Of a stretch of DNA of 64,000 bases, positions 7,899 to 17,679 are shown one piece after another; the stretch's first letter is position 1; each line of letters opens with the position of its first letter. The position numbers and the translations under genes were made by a program. Origin of the DNA: Leucobacter celer subsp. astrifaciens (GTDB taxonomy: Bacteria > Actinomycetota > Actinomycetes > Actinomycetales > Microbacteriaceae); the NCBI RefSeq assembly GCF_001273835.1, contig NZ_JHEI01000141.1:62001-126000 (forward strand). The letters run 5' to 3'. The notes under the pieces are model-generated. The model saw only the letters and a program-made list of their open reading frames with translations, did no database searches and was not told the origin of the DNA.

Positions 7899-9359
7899 AT
7901 GACGTACACACTTCCGAACAGGCTCACCGTTCACGATGTCGCGGCCGTCGCCCGCGGTGCCGCCGTGCGGGTCTCAGCGTCGGCGCGCGAGGACATCGAG
8001 CGCCACTACCACCGGGCGAACGCGATCGCCGAGCGGCAGCCGGTCTACGGGCGATCGACCGGGGTCGGGGCGAATCGCTCGACCGCCGCCGCGACCGATC
8101 CCGTGACCCACGGCATGAACCTGCTGCGGAGCCACGCGGTGGACGCCGGACCCGCGTTCGACGCCGAGACCACTCGAGCGATGCTGGTGGTGCGTCTCAA
8201 CCAGCTGCTGCATCCGGGTTCGGGTATCGATCCCTCGCTGATCGACGGTCTCGAGCGCATGCTCGTGAGCGGGAGTCTGCCCGAGGTGCGCCGATACGGC
8301 GGGATCGGCACGGCCGATCTGTCGGCGCTCGCGGGCGCCGCCCTCGCCCTGGCCGGGGAGCGCCCCACGAGCGGCGGGGGCTTCGAGCCGATCGGGCCGA
8401 TTCGGGCCGACAGTGCGCTCCCCTTCATGAGCTCGAGCGCGCTGACGCTGGGCGGCGCCGCGCTCGCCGCATCCCGCCTGGCCTCGCTCGCGGATGCCGG
8501 GATCGCGGCCTTCGCGCTCTCGGCCGCCGCCGCGCGCGCCAATCTCTCGGCGTTCTCGGCGGAAGCGGCCCTCGCGGTCGGCAGCCCCACCGCCTCCCGG
8601 ACGGCCTCGCGACTCGCGGGGGTCATCGGAGAGCCGACCTGGGAGCCCGCCCGCATCCAGGACCCGTTCGCCTACCGGGGGTTCCTTCCCGCGATGAGCG
8701 TGCTCACCTGCGGGGTGCAGCGACTCGGCGAGTCGGTCGAGACGCTGATCAGCAGCTCGCAGGAGAACCCGCGGTTCTTCGCCGAGCAGGGGGTCGCGGT
8801 GCACCACGGCGCCTTTCTCGAGAACTGGCTCGCGCACGAGCTCGATGCCACCGCGATCGCACTCGCGCAGACGGCTCCGCTCGCCCTCGGGAGGCTGCGC
8901 TTCATCAACGACGACGCCTTCTCGGGGCTGCCGCGCTTCCTCGCCCCCGAACCGGGTGCGAGCTCGGGGACCATGATCGTCGAGTACGTCTCGGCCAGCG
9001 CGATGGGGGAGGTGCTCGCTGCCGCCTCGCCGGTGTCGACGCAGAGCGCTGTGCTCTCGTGCGGGGTCGAGGACGATGCGACGTTCGCGCCGACCGCGCT
9101 GGGCAAGCTGCAGCGCGCGCTCGACGGGTACGAGGTCATGGTGGCCTGCGAGATCCTGGTGGCCGTGCGCGCCCTGCGCCTGCGGGGCGCCTCGCGGCTC
9201 TCGCCCGGACTCACCCGGCTGATCGAGATCGCCGACGAGCTGCCGAGCGATGTCCGCGATCGCGATCTGCGGGGGGACGTGGAGATCGCGACGGGTCTGA
9301 TCGGCGCGATCGCCGAAACGGTCGAGACCTCGGAGATGCTCGTGTCCGCCGGGCGTTGA
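7899..9359 (+). CDS. Aromatic amino acid/histidine ammonia-lyase family protein with non-canonical MIO triad
   Basis: The 486-aa protein has the HAL/PAL fold landmarks in order: YGRSTGVGA (residues 50-58), NLLRSHAVDAG, QDPFAYRGFLPAMS, SSQENPRFF, SSGTMIVEYVSASA and GVEDDATF. In classical enzymes an Ala-Ser-Gly triad within GASGDL self-cyclises to the electrophilic MIO cofactor. Here the aligned stretch is YGGIGTADLSAL, giving Gly137-Thr138-Ala139 in place of ASG, so MIO formation is doubtful. It may be a divergent lyase, a mutase-like enzyme or a catalytically repurposed protein; calling it HutH would be unsafe. It is divergent from the ABC operon. An IclR regulator follows 68 bp downstream and may control it. 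Confidence 0.8.
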   Translation: MTYTLPNRLTVHDVAAVARGAAVRVSASAREDIERHYHRANAIAERQPVYGRSTGVGANRSTAAATDPVTHGMNLLRSHAVDAGPAFDAETTRAMLVVRLNQLLHPGSGIDPSLIDGLERMLVSGSLPEVRRYGGIGTADLSALAGAALALAGERPTSGGGFEPIGPIRADSALPFMSSSALTLGGAALAASRLASLADAGIAAFALSAAAARANLSAFSAEAALAVGSPTASRTASRLAGVIGEPTWEPARIQDPFAYRGFLPAMSVLTCGVQRLGESVETLISSSQENPRFFAEQGVAVHHGAFLENWLAHELDATAIALAQTAPLALGRLRFINDDAFSGLPRFLAPEPGASSGTMIVEYVSASAMGEVLAAASPVSTQSAVLSCGVEDDATFAPTALGKLQRALDGYEVMVACEILVAVRALRLRGASRLSPGLTRLIEIADELPSDVRDRDLRGDVEIATGLIGAIAETVETSEMLVSAGR

Positions 9360-9427
9360 TCGCGGGCCGGGCGGTTAGACTGCGATGAGACGACCGAACG
9401 CAGATGCTCGACACGGGGAGAACGAAG

Positions 9428-10138
9428 ATGGCCGATAAGGCGACGGCCGCTCACGGGCAGGAAGTCGACGCGTCGCTCGGCCCCCAGGCGGTGCACCGGG
9501 CCCTCGAGATACTCACGCTGGTCGTGGATCGCGGTCCGCTGCCGTTGAGCGACCTCGCTCGGGCCGGCAAGCTGCCCACCAGTACGACGCTGCGGATGCT
9601 GCGCGCGCTCGAGAGCTGGGGGTACGTCTCGCGGGCCTCGGACGGGCGGTACTCGCTCGGCCGGCGCTTCATCCAGTCGCGCGTCTCCGCCGAGGCGGCG
9701 AGGCCCGAGGACCTGATCGACCTCTCCGCGCCGGTGATGCGGAGGCTGACCGCGACCACTTCGGAGTCGAGCTATCTGGCGGTGCCGGGCCCCGCCAACA
9801 CCTGCACCTTCCTGAGGGAGGTGCAGAGTCCGCTGCCGATCCGGCACGTCGGATTCGACGGCTGGGAGGGGCGCACGGTGTCGATGACCGGCTCCGCCGC
9901 CGGCGAGGTGTTCGACGGCCGTGTGCCGGAATCCGGGTACGTGGTGATGGCCGCGGTCGACGACGCCGACTCCACGGTGATCGCGGCGCCCGTGCTCGCC
10001 GAGGACGGGCGCCGCGTGGCCGCGCTCAGCATCGCCGGGCCGAGCTTCCGCCTGCCCCCCGGCAAAGTGGACGAGATGGGTGAGGCGGTGAAGGCCGCCG
10101 CGGCGGAGCTCACCGCCTCGCTGGGCTCCGCGAGGTAG
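9428..10138 (+). CDS. IclR-family transcriptional regulator
   Basis: A 236-aa regulator. Residues about 20-85 form the winged helix-turn-helix: QAVHRALEILTLVVDRG, then LPTSTTLRMLRALESWGYV, then a wing ending YSLGRRF. A C-terminal effector-binding IclR domain follows. The ATG at 9428 was chosen over an upstream ATG because GGGGAGA precedes it by seven bases and the product begins directly before the conserved domain. It lies just behind the ammonia-lyase-like gene on the same strand, which suggests local control of that gene. The ligand is unknown. Confidence 0.88.
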   Translation: MADKATAAHGQEVDASLGPQAVHRALEILTLVVDRGPLPLSDLARAGKLPTSTTLRMLRALESWGYVSRASDGRYSLGRRFIQSRVSAEAARPEDLIDLSAPVMRRLTATTSESSYLAVPGPANTCTFLREVQSPLPIRHVGFDGWEGRTVSMTGSAAGEVFDGRVPESGYVVMAAVDDADSTVIAAPVLAEDGRRVAALSIAGPSFRLPPGKVDEMGEAVKAAAAELTASLGSAR

Positions 10139-10218
10139 TCGCCGGCCGGCGCCGCTGCCGCGCTGCGCCGCTGCCGCGCCGTGCAGCCGGGCGCGGTGCG
10201 GCGGAGCTCCGAAACGAC

Positions 10219-10246
10219 AAAACGCCCCGCTCGAGAGCGGGGCGTT
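10219..10246. terminator. Terminator between IclR gene and carD
   Basis: AAACGCCCCGCT and AGCGGGGCGTTT form a perfect 12-bp stem around a CGAG tetraloop, with A and T runs on either side. This fits a bidirectional terminator for convergent genes. Confidence 0.85.
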
Positions 10247-10269
10247 TCCGGATCAACGGGATCGAGGTG

Positions 10270-10755
10270 CTACGAGGCGAGGACCTCGTCGAGCACCGCG
10301 CCGGCCTTCTCCTCATTGGTCTTCTCGGCGAGCGCCAACTCGGAGACGAGGATCTGGCGCGCCTTCGCGAGCATGCGCTTCTCACCGGCGGAGAGCGAGC
10401 GCACCTCCTGATCGCGGCGCCACAGATCGCGCACGACCTCGGACACCTTGATCACATCGCCGGAGGCGAGCTTCTCGAGGTTCGCCTTGTAGCGGCGGGA
10501 CCAGTTGGTCGGCTCCTCGGTGAAGGGCGCGCGCAGCACCTCGAACACGCGCTCGAGGCCTTCCTGGTCGATGACATCGCGCACGCCGACGAGATCGCAG
10601 TTCTCCGCGGGCACCTCGATGGTGAGGTCACCCTGGTTGACCTGCAGCTTCAGGAAGAGTTTTTCCTCTCCGCCGAGCTTGCGCTTCTTCACCTCGATGA
10701 TCTTGGCTGCGCCGTGGTGGGGGTAGACGACGGTCTCTCCGACCTCAAATTGCAT
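10270..10755 (-). CDS. carD: CarD-family RNA polymerase-binding transcription factor
   Basis: CarD binds the RNA polymerase beta subunit and stabilises open promoter complexes, notably at rRNA promoters in actinobacteria. The 161-aa protein begins [19 protein letters not shown], the Tudor-like RNAP-interacting domain. It continues with the helical DNA-binding domain containing [20 protein letters not shown], including the conserved Trp. AAGGAGCC precedes the ATG. A TATTCT element (complement of 10784-10789) is a likely -10 box. A predicted iron box at 10806-10824 would overlap its -35 region. Confidence 0.96.
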   Translation of the reverse strand: MQFEVGETVVYPHHGAAKIIEVKKRKLGGEEKLFLKLQVNQGDLTIEVPAENCDLVGVRDVIDQEGLERVFEVLRAPFTEEPTNWSRRYKANLEKLASGDVIKVSEVVRDLWRRDQEVRSLSAGEKRMLAKARQILVSELALAEKTNEEKAGAVLDEVLAS

Positions 10756-10805
10756 CGAGTGGCTCCTTTACAGTCCAACCACTAGAATACCACACTTCCG
10801 ATTCA

Positions 10806-10824
10806 CAGGGTTAGGCTTACCTAA
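10806..10824. promoter_or_regulatory. Predicted DtxR/IdeR iron box between carD and lpqE
   Basis: CAGGGTTAGGCTTACCTAA matches 17 of 19 positions of the DtxR/IdeR consensus TWAGGTWAGSCTWACCTWA. It sits between the divergent carD and lpqE genes, near the likely -35 region of carD and about 100 bp upstream of the lpqE start. Binding by an iron-dependent repressor is inferred, not shown. Confidence 0.6.
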
Positions 10825-10924
10825 GCTGCATCGCATGTGGCCTGGCGGTTATGATGATTCCAAACTGTGTTCGCCGACGGCGACGCATGTGCACAGGGAT
10901 CGAACCACGGCTCGGAGGACCACC

Positions 10925-11530
10925 TTGAAGATTCGGATCGCTTCGTCTGTCGCCCTGGCGGCGGCTCTCGCGCTCGGCGCGACCGGATGCAGCCTGATCG
11001 CGCCGCAGGGCACGCTCAAGCCGTATGCTCCGAGCGACGGCATCGACGTCTCCGTGGAGAGCGTCGACGTGCGCAACCTCCTGCTGATCGCCGACGAGAG
11101 CGGTGAGAACTTCAACGTCGTGTTCGGTGCGGTCAACCGCACGGGCGAGCCCCAGGACCTCGCCATCAGCTTCGTGGGCGAGGGCGGGCAGCAGGCGCGC
11201 GCCGAGTTCACCGTGCCGACCGGCAACACGCTCTTCGGTGATCCCGACGGGGAGGAGGCGCCGGTGCTCGTGTCGATCCCGGGTCTCCAGCCCGGTGCCA
11301 CGGTGACCGCCTACTTCCAGGTGCCCGGTGCGTCCGAGGTCGAGCGCGAGGTCCCGGTGCTCGACGGCACCCTCGAGGAGTACCGCAAGTACGTGCTCCC
11401 CGCCGGCTTCAGCCAGGCAGACGAGTCGCCGGCCGCGGAGGAGCTCGCCGAGGCCGACGAGGCTGCGGCCGAGTCGAAGATCGGCGACGACACCGAGACC
11501 GAGCACGACGAAGAGGATCACGAGCACTAG
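10925..11530 (+). CDS. lpqE: LpqE-like putative lipoprotein with acidic/His-rich tail
   Basis: A 201-aa exported protein. The TTG start was chosen because GGAGG at 10914-10918 precedes it by six bases and because translation there gives a clean signal peptide ending ATGCS (putative lipidated Cys). The mature region is a beta-rich domain without catalytic motifs. The last 40 residues are very acidic, ending HDEEDHEH, which could bind metal. The pairing with carD is the same as in Mycobacterium (carD-lpqE), which supports the name. The upstream iron box makes metal-responsive expression plausible. The function is unknown. Confidence 0.75.
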   Translation: MKIRIASSVALAAALALGATGCSLIAPQGTLKPYAPSDGIDVSVESVDVRNLLLIADESGENFNVVFGAVNRTGEPQDLAISFVGEGGQQARAEFTVPTGNTLFGDPDGEEAPVLVSIPGLQPGATVTAYFQVPGASEVEREVPVLDGTLEEYRKYVLPAGFSQADESPAAEELAEADEAAAESKIGDDTETEHDEEDHEH

Positions 11531-11552
11531 GCCCTGGCGCTCTCGTCTTCGA

Positions 11553-11585
11553 GACCCCCGCGATCCCGCAGCGGATCCGGGGGTT
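11553..11585 (+). terminator. Likely terminator of lpqE
   Basis: CCCCCGCGATCC and GGATCCGGGGG pair with one bulged base around a short loop, followed by TTT. It starts about 20 bp after the lpqE stop. Confidence 0.5.
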
Positions 11586-11626
11586 TCGTGCGTCCGGAGG
11601 CGGTGGTGGGCCGCCTGCTGGATCCC

Positions 11627-11660
11627 GACTCGTCGCTTTGCTCCTCGCTCAATCAGCGGG
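11627..11660. repeat. Copy of the GAGCGGAGYG/GAGTCGAAA dispersed repeat
   Basis: This degenerate copy reads in the CGACTC..GCTC..CAATCRGCGG orientation (GACTCGTCGCTTTG, then CTCAATCAGCGGGG). It belongs to a family also seen near 37301-37384, 42271-42331, 50609-50745 and 55369-55400, always intergenic. Confidence 0.6.
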
Positions 11661-11667
11661 GAGCCTC

Positions 11668-11753
11668 GCCGAGATCCCGATTCTTGTCGCCTCTCTTCCC
11701 GGAGAACGACAAGAATCGGGATCTCGGCTCGACGGGGCTCGAGCCCCGTCGAG
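11668..11753. repeat. Two adjacent palindromes between lpqE and regX3
   Basis: A 22-bp perfect inverted repeat (11668-11689 with 11707-11728, 17-nt spacer) is followed immediately by a 26-bp self-complementary palindrome (11728-11753). They lie 8 bp beyond the regX3 stop, between convergent genes. They probably terminate transcription on the minus strand. Confidence 0.75.
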
Positions 11754-11760
11754 CGTGCAT

Positions 11761-12455
<695 letters not shown>

Positions 12456-12456
<1 letters not shown>

Positions 12457-13709
12457 TACTGGGCTCCCTTCTGGAGGTCTGAGGTCTGTTCCTCGGACGG
12501 CGGCTGTCGTGTCGCGGTCGTCGTGTCGTTCTCCGCACGCAGGGTGCGTCGCGCCTTCTTCGCGCGCTTCGCGCTCTTGCGCGAGCCGGGGGCCTCGTAG
12601 AGCGGGAACGTGAGTGTGAAGCTGGACCCGACGCCCGGCTGCGACCACACGTCGACGTCGCCGCCGTGGGCCCGCATGGTGTGGCGCGCGATGCTGAGGC
12701 CGAGCCCGGTGCCGCCCTCGCCGCGCGTGCGGGCGCCGTCGACGCGATAGAAGCGCTCGAAGATGCGCGCCAGGTGTTCGGGGGCGATGCCCTCGCCCTG
12801 ATCGGTGACGGTGACGAGGAAGTTCTTGCGCTCGAACGACATGCCGACGCCGACGCGGCCGCCCTCGGGGGAGTGACGGATCGCGTTGCTGAGCAGGTTC
12901 GCGACGGCCGACCCGAGCGAGGTGGGGCGGCCGAGGATCACCGCGTCGCGGTCCAACTCGGACTCGTCGGTGACGACCAGGTCCACGCCGTGCTGGGTGG
13001 CGAATGAGCGGTGCGACTCCACCTCGCCGCGCACGAGGTCGCGCAGCGACACCGCCTCGCGATCCTCGGGCCGCAGAGCGGACTGGGCTTCCGAGAGCTG
13101 GATGATGTCGCGCGACAGCTCGCCGAGGCGCCGCGACTCCTTGACGAGGCTCTTGGAGAAGTCGCGCACGACCTCAGGCTCGTCGGCGGCCTGCTGCACG
13201 GCCTCGGAGAGCAGGCCGATGGCGGCGATGGGGGTCTTCAGCTCGTGGCTGACGTTCGCGATGAAGTCGCGACGCATCGTGTTCACCCGCTGCTCCTCGC
13301 CCAGGTCTTCCGCGAGGACCACGACGAAGCGCTTCTGCAGGCGCACGAGGTGGATCTTGACCGTGTCCGACGGGTCGTGCGTATCGGGTTCGCGCGTGTC
13401 GGGCACCCCCGTCGACATGACCCGCCGCGCCCGCGCGAGGAAGCCGGCGTCGTGGATCTGCTCGTCGCTGATGTGGCGCTCCTGGCGCGCGGTCGGGTTG
13501 GCGTACACCGGGGTGAGCGACGAATCGAGGATCACCGCGAAGATGTCGATCTCGTCGAGGATCGCGGTCGCGACCTCGGGCAGTTCCGGGCGCATCTCCG
13601 CCGCGCGCCGCACGCCCGCGCGCCTGGCCCCCTGGATCGCGAGCGCCGTGCCGACTCCGACCAGTACGCCGAGGCCCGTCGATGCGAGAACGAGCAGAGT
13701 CGGATCCAT
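12456..13709 (-). CDS. senX3: Sensor histidine kinase SenX3
   Basis: SenX3 is a membrane kinase that with RegX3 and PhoU reads phosphate supply. The 417-aa protein has one N-terminal transmembrane helix (about residues 5-25), a PAS-like sensor region, the H-box FIANVSHELKTPIAAIG near residue 158, and a HATPase domain (NLLSNAIRHSP, GEGIAPEHLARIFERFYRVD, GGTGLGLSIARH). The ATG at 13709 is preferred over one three codons upstream. A TACGAT element (complement of 13717-13722) lies seven bases before it and implies a leaderless mRNA. It is divergent from phoU. Confidence 0.94.
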
Positions 13710-13750
13710 GTCTCTCATCGTAGATGGGAGGGTCTTGAGCGGAGGGTAGA

Positions 13751-13794
13751 GTTCAACTGTTGTTCACCTGCCGGTGCGGCATGGTTCACCGGCG
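13751..13794. promoter_or_regulatory. PHO-box array between senX3 and phoU
   Basis: Four consecutive 11-bp units lie in perfect register: GTTCAACTGTT, GTTCACCTGCC, GGTGCGGCATG and GTTCACCGGCG. Units 1, 2 and 4 match the actinobacterial direct-repeat PHO box (GTTCACC-type); unit 3 is degenerate. The array lies just upstream of predicted promoters for both divergent transcripts, so RegX3 probably controls phoU and its own operon here. Confidence 0.72.
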
Positions 13795-13807
13795 CGGCCC
13801 AGACTGA

Positions 13808-13835
13808 TTGAGGTGCGCGTCGGCACTTGTATATG
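13808..13835 (+). promoter_or_regulatory. Predicted phoU promoter
   Basis: TTGAGG (13808-13813) and TATATG (13830-13835) are 16 bp apart, about 33 bp before the phoU start and 13 bp after the PHO-box array. Confidence 0.5.
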
Positions 13836-13868
13836 AGACGCCGGCGCCCGGAACAGAGAGGAAACCGC

Positions 13869-14510
13869 ATGCGTGAGGTCTTTCAGCAGTCGCTGCACGA
13901 GGTGCAGGAGCGCCTGGTGAAGATTGCCGAGCTTGTCGAGGAGGCCATCGAGAACGCGACGACGGCTTTCGGCAACTCGGATGTCTCAGTCGCCGAGCAG
14001 GTGATCGACGACGCCGATGAGATCGAGACGCTCGCAGCCGAGCTCGACCAGCTCACGATCGACATCCTCGCGCGCCAGCAGCCGGTCGCCTCCGATCTGC
14101 GCCTCATGGTGGGAGCCCTGCGCATGAGCGCATCGCTCGAGCGCATGGCCGACCTCGCGCAGCACATCGCGCAGCTCGCCCGCTACCGCTATCCCGAGAG
14201 CGCGATCCCGAAGGGTCTGAAGAAGATCTTCGTGCGCATGGGCGCACTCGACGTGGAGATGGCGAGCAAGATCGTGGAGGTGCTGCGCACGCAGGACCCG
14301 AAGGTGATCGAGGAAGTGCGCGATCTCGATGACGACCTCGACGAGCTGCACGCCAAGGTCTTCGAGAAGGTGCTGAGCGACAAGCTCACCGCCAACCCCA
14401 CCGGTGTGGTCGACGCGACCCTTGCCAGCCGCTACCACGAGCGCTTCGGGGATCACGCGGTCAGCGTCGCGAAGCAGATGCAGTTCTTCCTCAGCGGAAC
14501 GCTCGACTGA
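13869..14510 (+). CDS. phoU: Phosphate signalling protein PhoU
   Basis: PhoU is a metal-binding adaptor that links the Pst transporter to the sensor kinase and represses the phosphate response. The 213-aa protein consists of two three-helix PhoU repeats, with ExxxD-type metal-site helices such as LERMADLAQHIAQLA and YHERFGDHAVSVAKQ. AGAGAGGAAA lies before the ATG. It is divergent from senX3-regX3 across a PHO-box region, a common actinobacterial arrangement. No pst genes are in the window. Confidence 0.95.
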   Translation: MREVFQQSLHEVQERLVKIAELVEEAIENATTAFGNSDVSVAEQVIDDADEIETLAAELDQLTIDILARQQPVASDLRLMVGALRMSASLERMADLAQHIAQLARYRYPESAIPKGLKKIFVRMGALDVEMASKIVEVLRTQDPKVIEEVRDLDDDLDELHAKVFEKVLSDKLTANPTGVVDATLASRYHERFGDHAVSVAKQMQFFLSGTLD

Positions 14511-14607
14511 GCAGCTTCGCGGGTCGCGGAGCGGATCGCAGCCCGTTCGGGGAGAAGCGTTGCCGGGCCTGGGAACCGAGCGAACCCCCTCCAGGTAGGC
14601 TGAGAGG

Positions 14608-16113
14608 GTGAAACAACGGATTTACGACTCGCGTGCGCAGGAGGTTGTCGACTTCCAGCCCCGCGAGCCCGGCCGCGTGGGCATGTACGTGTGCGGACCG
14701 ACCGTGCAGTCGGCTCCGCACATCGGGCATCTGCGCAGCGCGCTCGTCTACGACCAGATGCGACGCTGGTTCGAGGCCACGGGGCACGAGGTCGCGCTGA
14801 TCCGCAACGTCACCGACATCGACGACAAGATCCTCGACCACGCGCGCGTCGCGCAGGAGGAGCGAGGATCGAACGAGCAGTGGTGGGCCCTCGCCTACCG
14901 CGTCGAGCGCGAGTTCACCGCGGCCTACGATGCGCTCGGCGTGCTGGCGCCCACCTACGAGCCCCGTGCCACGGCGAACATCGCCGAGATGGTCGCGCTC
15001 ATCGAGCGCCTCATCGAGCGCGGGCACGCCTACGAGGCGGCCGACGGCTCGGCGAGCGTCTACTTCGACACCGGCTCCTGGCCCGAGTACGGAGCCCTCA
15101 CCCGGCAGCGCCGCGAGCAGATGGAGGACGCCGCCGACTCGGAACCGGTCGGCAAGCGGGATCCGCGCGACTTCGCGCTGTGGAAGGCGCACCGCGAGCA
15201 CGAACCGGTCTCGGCCTCCTGGCCGTCGCCGTGGGGGCAGGGTCGCCCCGGCTGGCACATCGAGTGCTCCGCCATGGCCATGCGCTACCTGGGCGAGGAG
15301 TTCGACATCCACGGCGGCGGCCTGGACCTGCGTTTCCCGCACCACGAGAACGAGCTTGCGCAGTCGACCGCGGCCGGCCACCCGTTCGCACGGCACTGGA
15401 TCCACAACGGACTCGTCAACACCGGCGGGCAGAAGATGTCGAAGTCGCTCGGCAACTCGCTCTTCGCCGCGGATCTGCTGGCGGCCGCGCGTCCGATCGT
15501 GCTGCGCTACTTCCTCGGCTCGGCGCACTACCGCTCGGTGCTCGAGTTCTCGGAGACGTCCCTCGCCGAGGCGGACGCGGCGTTCTCCCGGATCGAGAGC
15601 TTCCTGGAGCGCTCGGCAGAGTCGCTGCGCGCTCCCTTCGCCGCTCCCGCAGAGGCTGCGGAGGCCGGCGAGACCGTCTACGGCTCTTCCTGGTACGAGC
15701 TGCGGACGGGCGCGGTACCGGCCGGCAGCGTGCCCGGCGAGTTCGCGGACGCGATGCTCGACGACTTCGCGATTCCGCAGGCGCTCGCAGTGCTGCACGG
15801 CACCGTGCGCGCGGGCAATGTCGCCCTCGACGCCGGGGACGCCGAGGCGGTCATGGTGCGCACCTCGGAGGTCGTGGCGATGCTCGACGTGCTCGGCGTC
15901 AATCCGCGCGATTCCGTGTGGGCGTCCGGATCCGACGCGGACGACGCCTCCCGCCCCGCCCTCGACACCCTTGTGAGCGCGCTCATCGAGCAGCGCGCTG
16001 CGGCCCGCGCGAACAAGGACTTCGCCACGAGCGATGCGATCCGCGACAGCCTGCAGGCCGCGGGCATCGCGTTGGAAGACACCCCGAATGGAACCCGCTG
16101 GAGCCTGTCATGA
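14608..16113 (+). CDS. cysS: Cysteinyl-tRNA synthetase
   Basis: CysS is a class I aminoacyl-tRNA synthetase charging tRNA-Cys. The 501-aa protein has the zinc ligand Cys29 in MYVCGPTV, the HIGH motif at residues 38-41 ([11 protein letters not shown]), and KMSKS at residues 276-280 ([12 protein letters not shown]). The GTG start has TAGGCT at 14596-14601 exactly six bases upstream, so a leaderless transcript is likely. The stop overlaps the rlmB start by 4 bp, so the two are coupled. Confidence 0.96.
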   Translation: MKQRIYDSRAQEVVDFQPREPGRVGMYVCGPTVQSAPHIGHLRSALVYDQMRRWFEATGHEVALIRNVTDIDDKILDHARVAQEERGSNEQWWALAYRVEREFTAAYDALGVLAPTYEPRATANIAEMVALIERLIERGHAYEAADGSASVYFDTGSWPEYGALTRQRREQMEDAADSEPVGKRDPRDFALWKAHREHEPVSASWPSPWGQGRPGWHIECSAMAMRYLGEEFDIHGGGLDLRFPHHENELAQSTAAGHPFARHWIHNGLVNTGGQKMSKSLGNSLFAADLLAAARPIVLRYFLGSAHYRSVLEFSETSLAEADAAFSRIESFLERSAESLRAPFAAPAEAAEAGETVYGSSWYELRTGAVPAGSVPGEFADAMLDDFAIPQALAVLHGTVRAGNVALDAGDAEAVMVRTSEVVAMLDVLGVNPRDSVWASGSDADDASRPALDTLVSALIEQRAAARANKDFATSDAIRDSLQAAGIALEDTPNGTRWSLS

Positions 16114-17132
16114 GTAATAAGAAGAACCGCACCGGCGCCGTCCGGAAGAAGGGGCTCGGCAAGGCCGTCGGTTCCGGGGGGCAGGGGCGCCAGGCGCTCG
16201 AGGGCCGCGGGCCCACCCCGAAGGCCGAGGATCGCGAGTACCACGCCAAGTACAAGGCGAAGAAGTCGCGCGAGCGCTACGAAGCCGCCAAGCAGCGGCA
16301 CGCGACGAGCTCGGGCCGCACCCCGGAGCGCGGCGGCCGCGGGGGATCCAAGAAGGACGACGCCGAACTCGTCACGGGGCGCAACGCCGTGGTCGAGGCG
16401 CTGCGCGCTCAGATTCCGGCGACCGCGCTCTACATCGCGGCCCGCGTCGAGATGGACGATCGCATGCGCGAGATCCTGCGCATCGCCACCAACCGCAACG
16501 TCCCCGTGCTCGAGGTGATGCGCCCCGAGATGGATCGCATGACCGACCGCGATACCGTGCACCAGGGCGTCGTGCTCAAGGTGCCGCCCATGGAGTACGC
16601 GTACCCGCTCGAGCTGCTCGACGAGGTGATCGATCGCGGCGAGACGCCGCTGTTCGTGGCGCTCGACGGCGTCACGGACCCGCGCAACCTGGGGGCGATC
16701 ATCCGTTCCGTCGCGGCGTTCGGCGGGCAGGGCGTCGTCGTGCCGCAGCGCCGTTCGGCCGGGCTCAACTCGGCAGCGTGGAAGACTTCCGCCGGAGCCG
16801 CCGCGCGCATCCCGGTGGCGATGGCCTCGAACCTCACGCAGACGCTCAAGGAGTTCAAGAAGCAGGGCGTCTTCGTGGTCGGCCTCGACGGCGGCGGCGA
16901 CCTGTCGCTGCCCGGGCTCGAACTCTCGGACCGTCCGCTCATCCTGGTCATCGGGAGCGAGGGCAAGGGCCTCTCGCGACTGGTGACCGAGCACTGCGAT
17001 GCGGTGGTCTCGATCCCGATCTCCTCGGCGACCGAGTCCCTGAACGCCGGCATCGCCGCGAGCGTCGCGCTGTACGAGGTGTCGAAGCTGCGTGCGGAGG
17101 GCGGCTCGGGGGACTCGGCTACAGCACAGTGA
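16110..17132 (+). CDS. rlmB: 23S rRNA (guanosine-2'-O)-methyltransferase RlmB-like (SpoU family)
   Basis: A SPOUT-class rRNA 2'-O-methyltransferase. The 340-aa protein has a basic, disordered N-terminus of about 85 residues, an RNA-binding substrate domain ([15 protein letters not shown]), then the SpoU methyltransferase with [28 protein letters not shown] and [18 protein letters not shown]. The ATG overlaps the cysS stop (ATGA). The cysS-rlmB pairing is common in actinobacteria. The last 14 bp overlap the convergent Rv3235-family gene. Confidence 0.93.
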   Translation: MSNKKNRTGAVRKKGLGKAVGSGGQGRQALEGRGPTPKAEDREYHAKYKAKKSRERYEAAKQRHATSSGRTPERGGRGGSKKDDAELVTGRNAVVEALRAQIPATALYIAARVEMDDRMREILRIATNRNVPVLEVMRPEMDRMTDRDTVHQGVVLKVPPMEYAYPLELLDEVIDRGETPLFVALDGVTDPRNLGAIIRSVAAFGGQGVVVPQRRSAGLNSAAWKTSAGAAARIPVAMASNLTQTLKEFKKQGVFVVGLDGGGDLSLPGLELSDRPLILVIGSEGKGLSRLVTEHCDAVVSIPISSATESLNAGIAASVALYEVSKLRAEGGSGDSATAQ

Positions 17133-17679
17133 GGTCGGTCGCGCGCCAGCGGCTGCCGTTGTGCTCGAGGCGCAGCGCGACCGAGCGCGAACGGGGTTCG
17201 GCGTAGAGCACCACCGTGGCCTCGATGATGTGCGGGAGCGGTCGATCGATGTGCGCCGGGCCAGGACAGGCGACGACCCGGCGGGCGTCGCGGTAGAGCG
17301 TGCGACGCTCCGTGCGCGCTGCCCGGCGCTCGAGGAGCGCCGCCGCCACCTCGCGTGTGATCCAGCCGCCCAGCTGGGCGACCGACCGCGATCCCTCCAG
17401 CGCTTCGAAGGCGTACAGTGCCAGCTTCTGGATCGTCATGACCGCGGGCGGCGGGACGTCGGTGTCGGTGCTGGAATCGAAGGCGGCCTGATCGAGATAG
17501 CGATCGGGATGCGGGACCGCTCGCAGTACCGGCAGGCCCGGCAGGGCTGAGCGAGCCGGTACTGCTGCGACCGGCCGGAGGATCGGCGCGCTCGAGCGCG
17601 CCGATCGGAGCTCCGCAGAGACGCGCGCGGCGTCGCGATCGTCGGCAGGGGTGGCGGAACGGGGCAGAGATGCAGACAT
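17119..17679 (-). CDS. Rv3235-family (DUF6459-like) protein
   Basis: A 186-aa protein with a long Pro/Ala/Arg-rich N-terminus and a conserved C-terminal half. The latter runs from AVMTIQKLALYAFEALEGSRSVAQLGGWI to the end DLTVL, and resembles the actinobacterial Rv3235 family, often encoded near secA. The start MSASLPRSA follows GAAGGAAAG; longer readings lack a ribosome site. The function is unknown, and no secA is present in this window. The 3' end overlaps rlmB by 14 bp on the opposite strand. Confidence 0.72.
   Translation of the reverse strand: MSASLPRSATPADDRDAARVSAELRSARSSAPILRPVAAVPARSALPGLPVLRAVPHPDRYLDQAAFDSSTDTDVPPPAVMTIQKLALYAFEALEGSRSVAQLGGWITREVAAALLERRAARTERRTLYRDARRVVACPGPAHIDRPLPHIIEATVVLYAEPRSRSVALRLEHNGSRWRATDLTVL

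Noticed and set aside
7899..9359. Straight annotation as histidine ammonia-lyase HutH
   Set aside because: The MIO-forming Ala-Ser-Gly is absent and no other hut genes are nearby, so the specific name is not supported.
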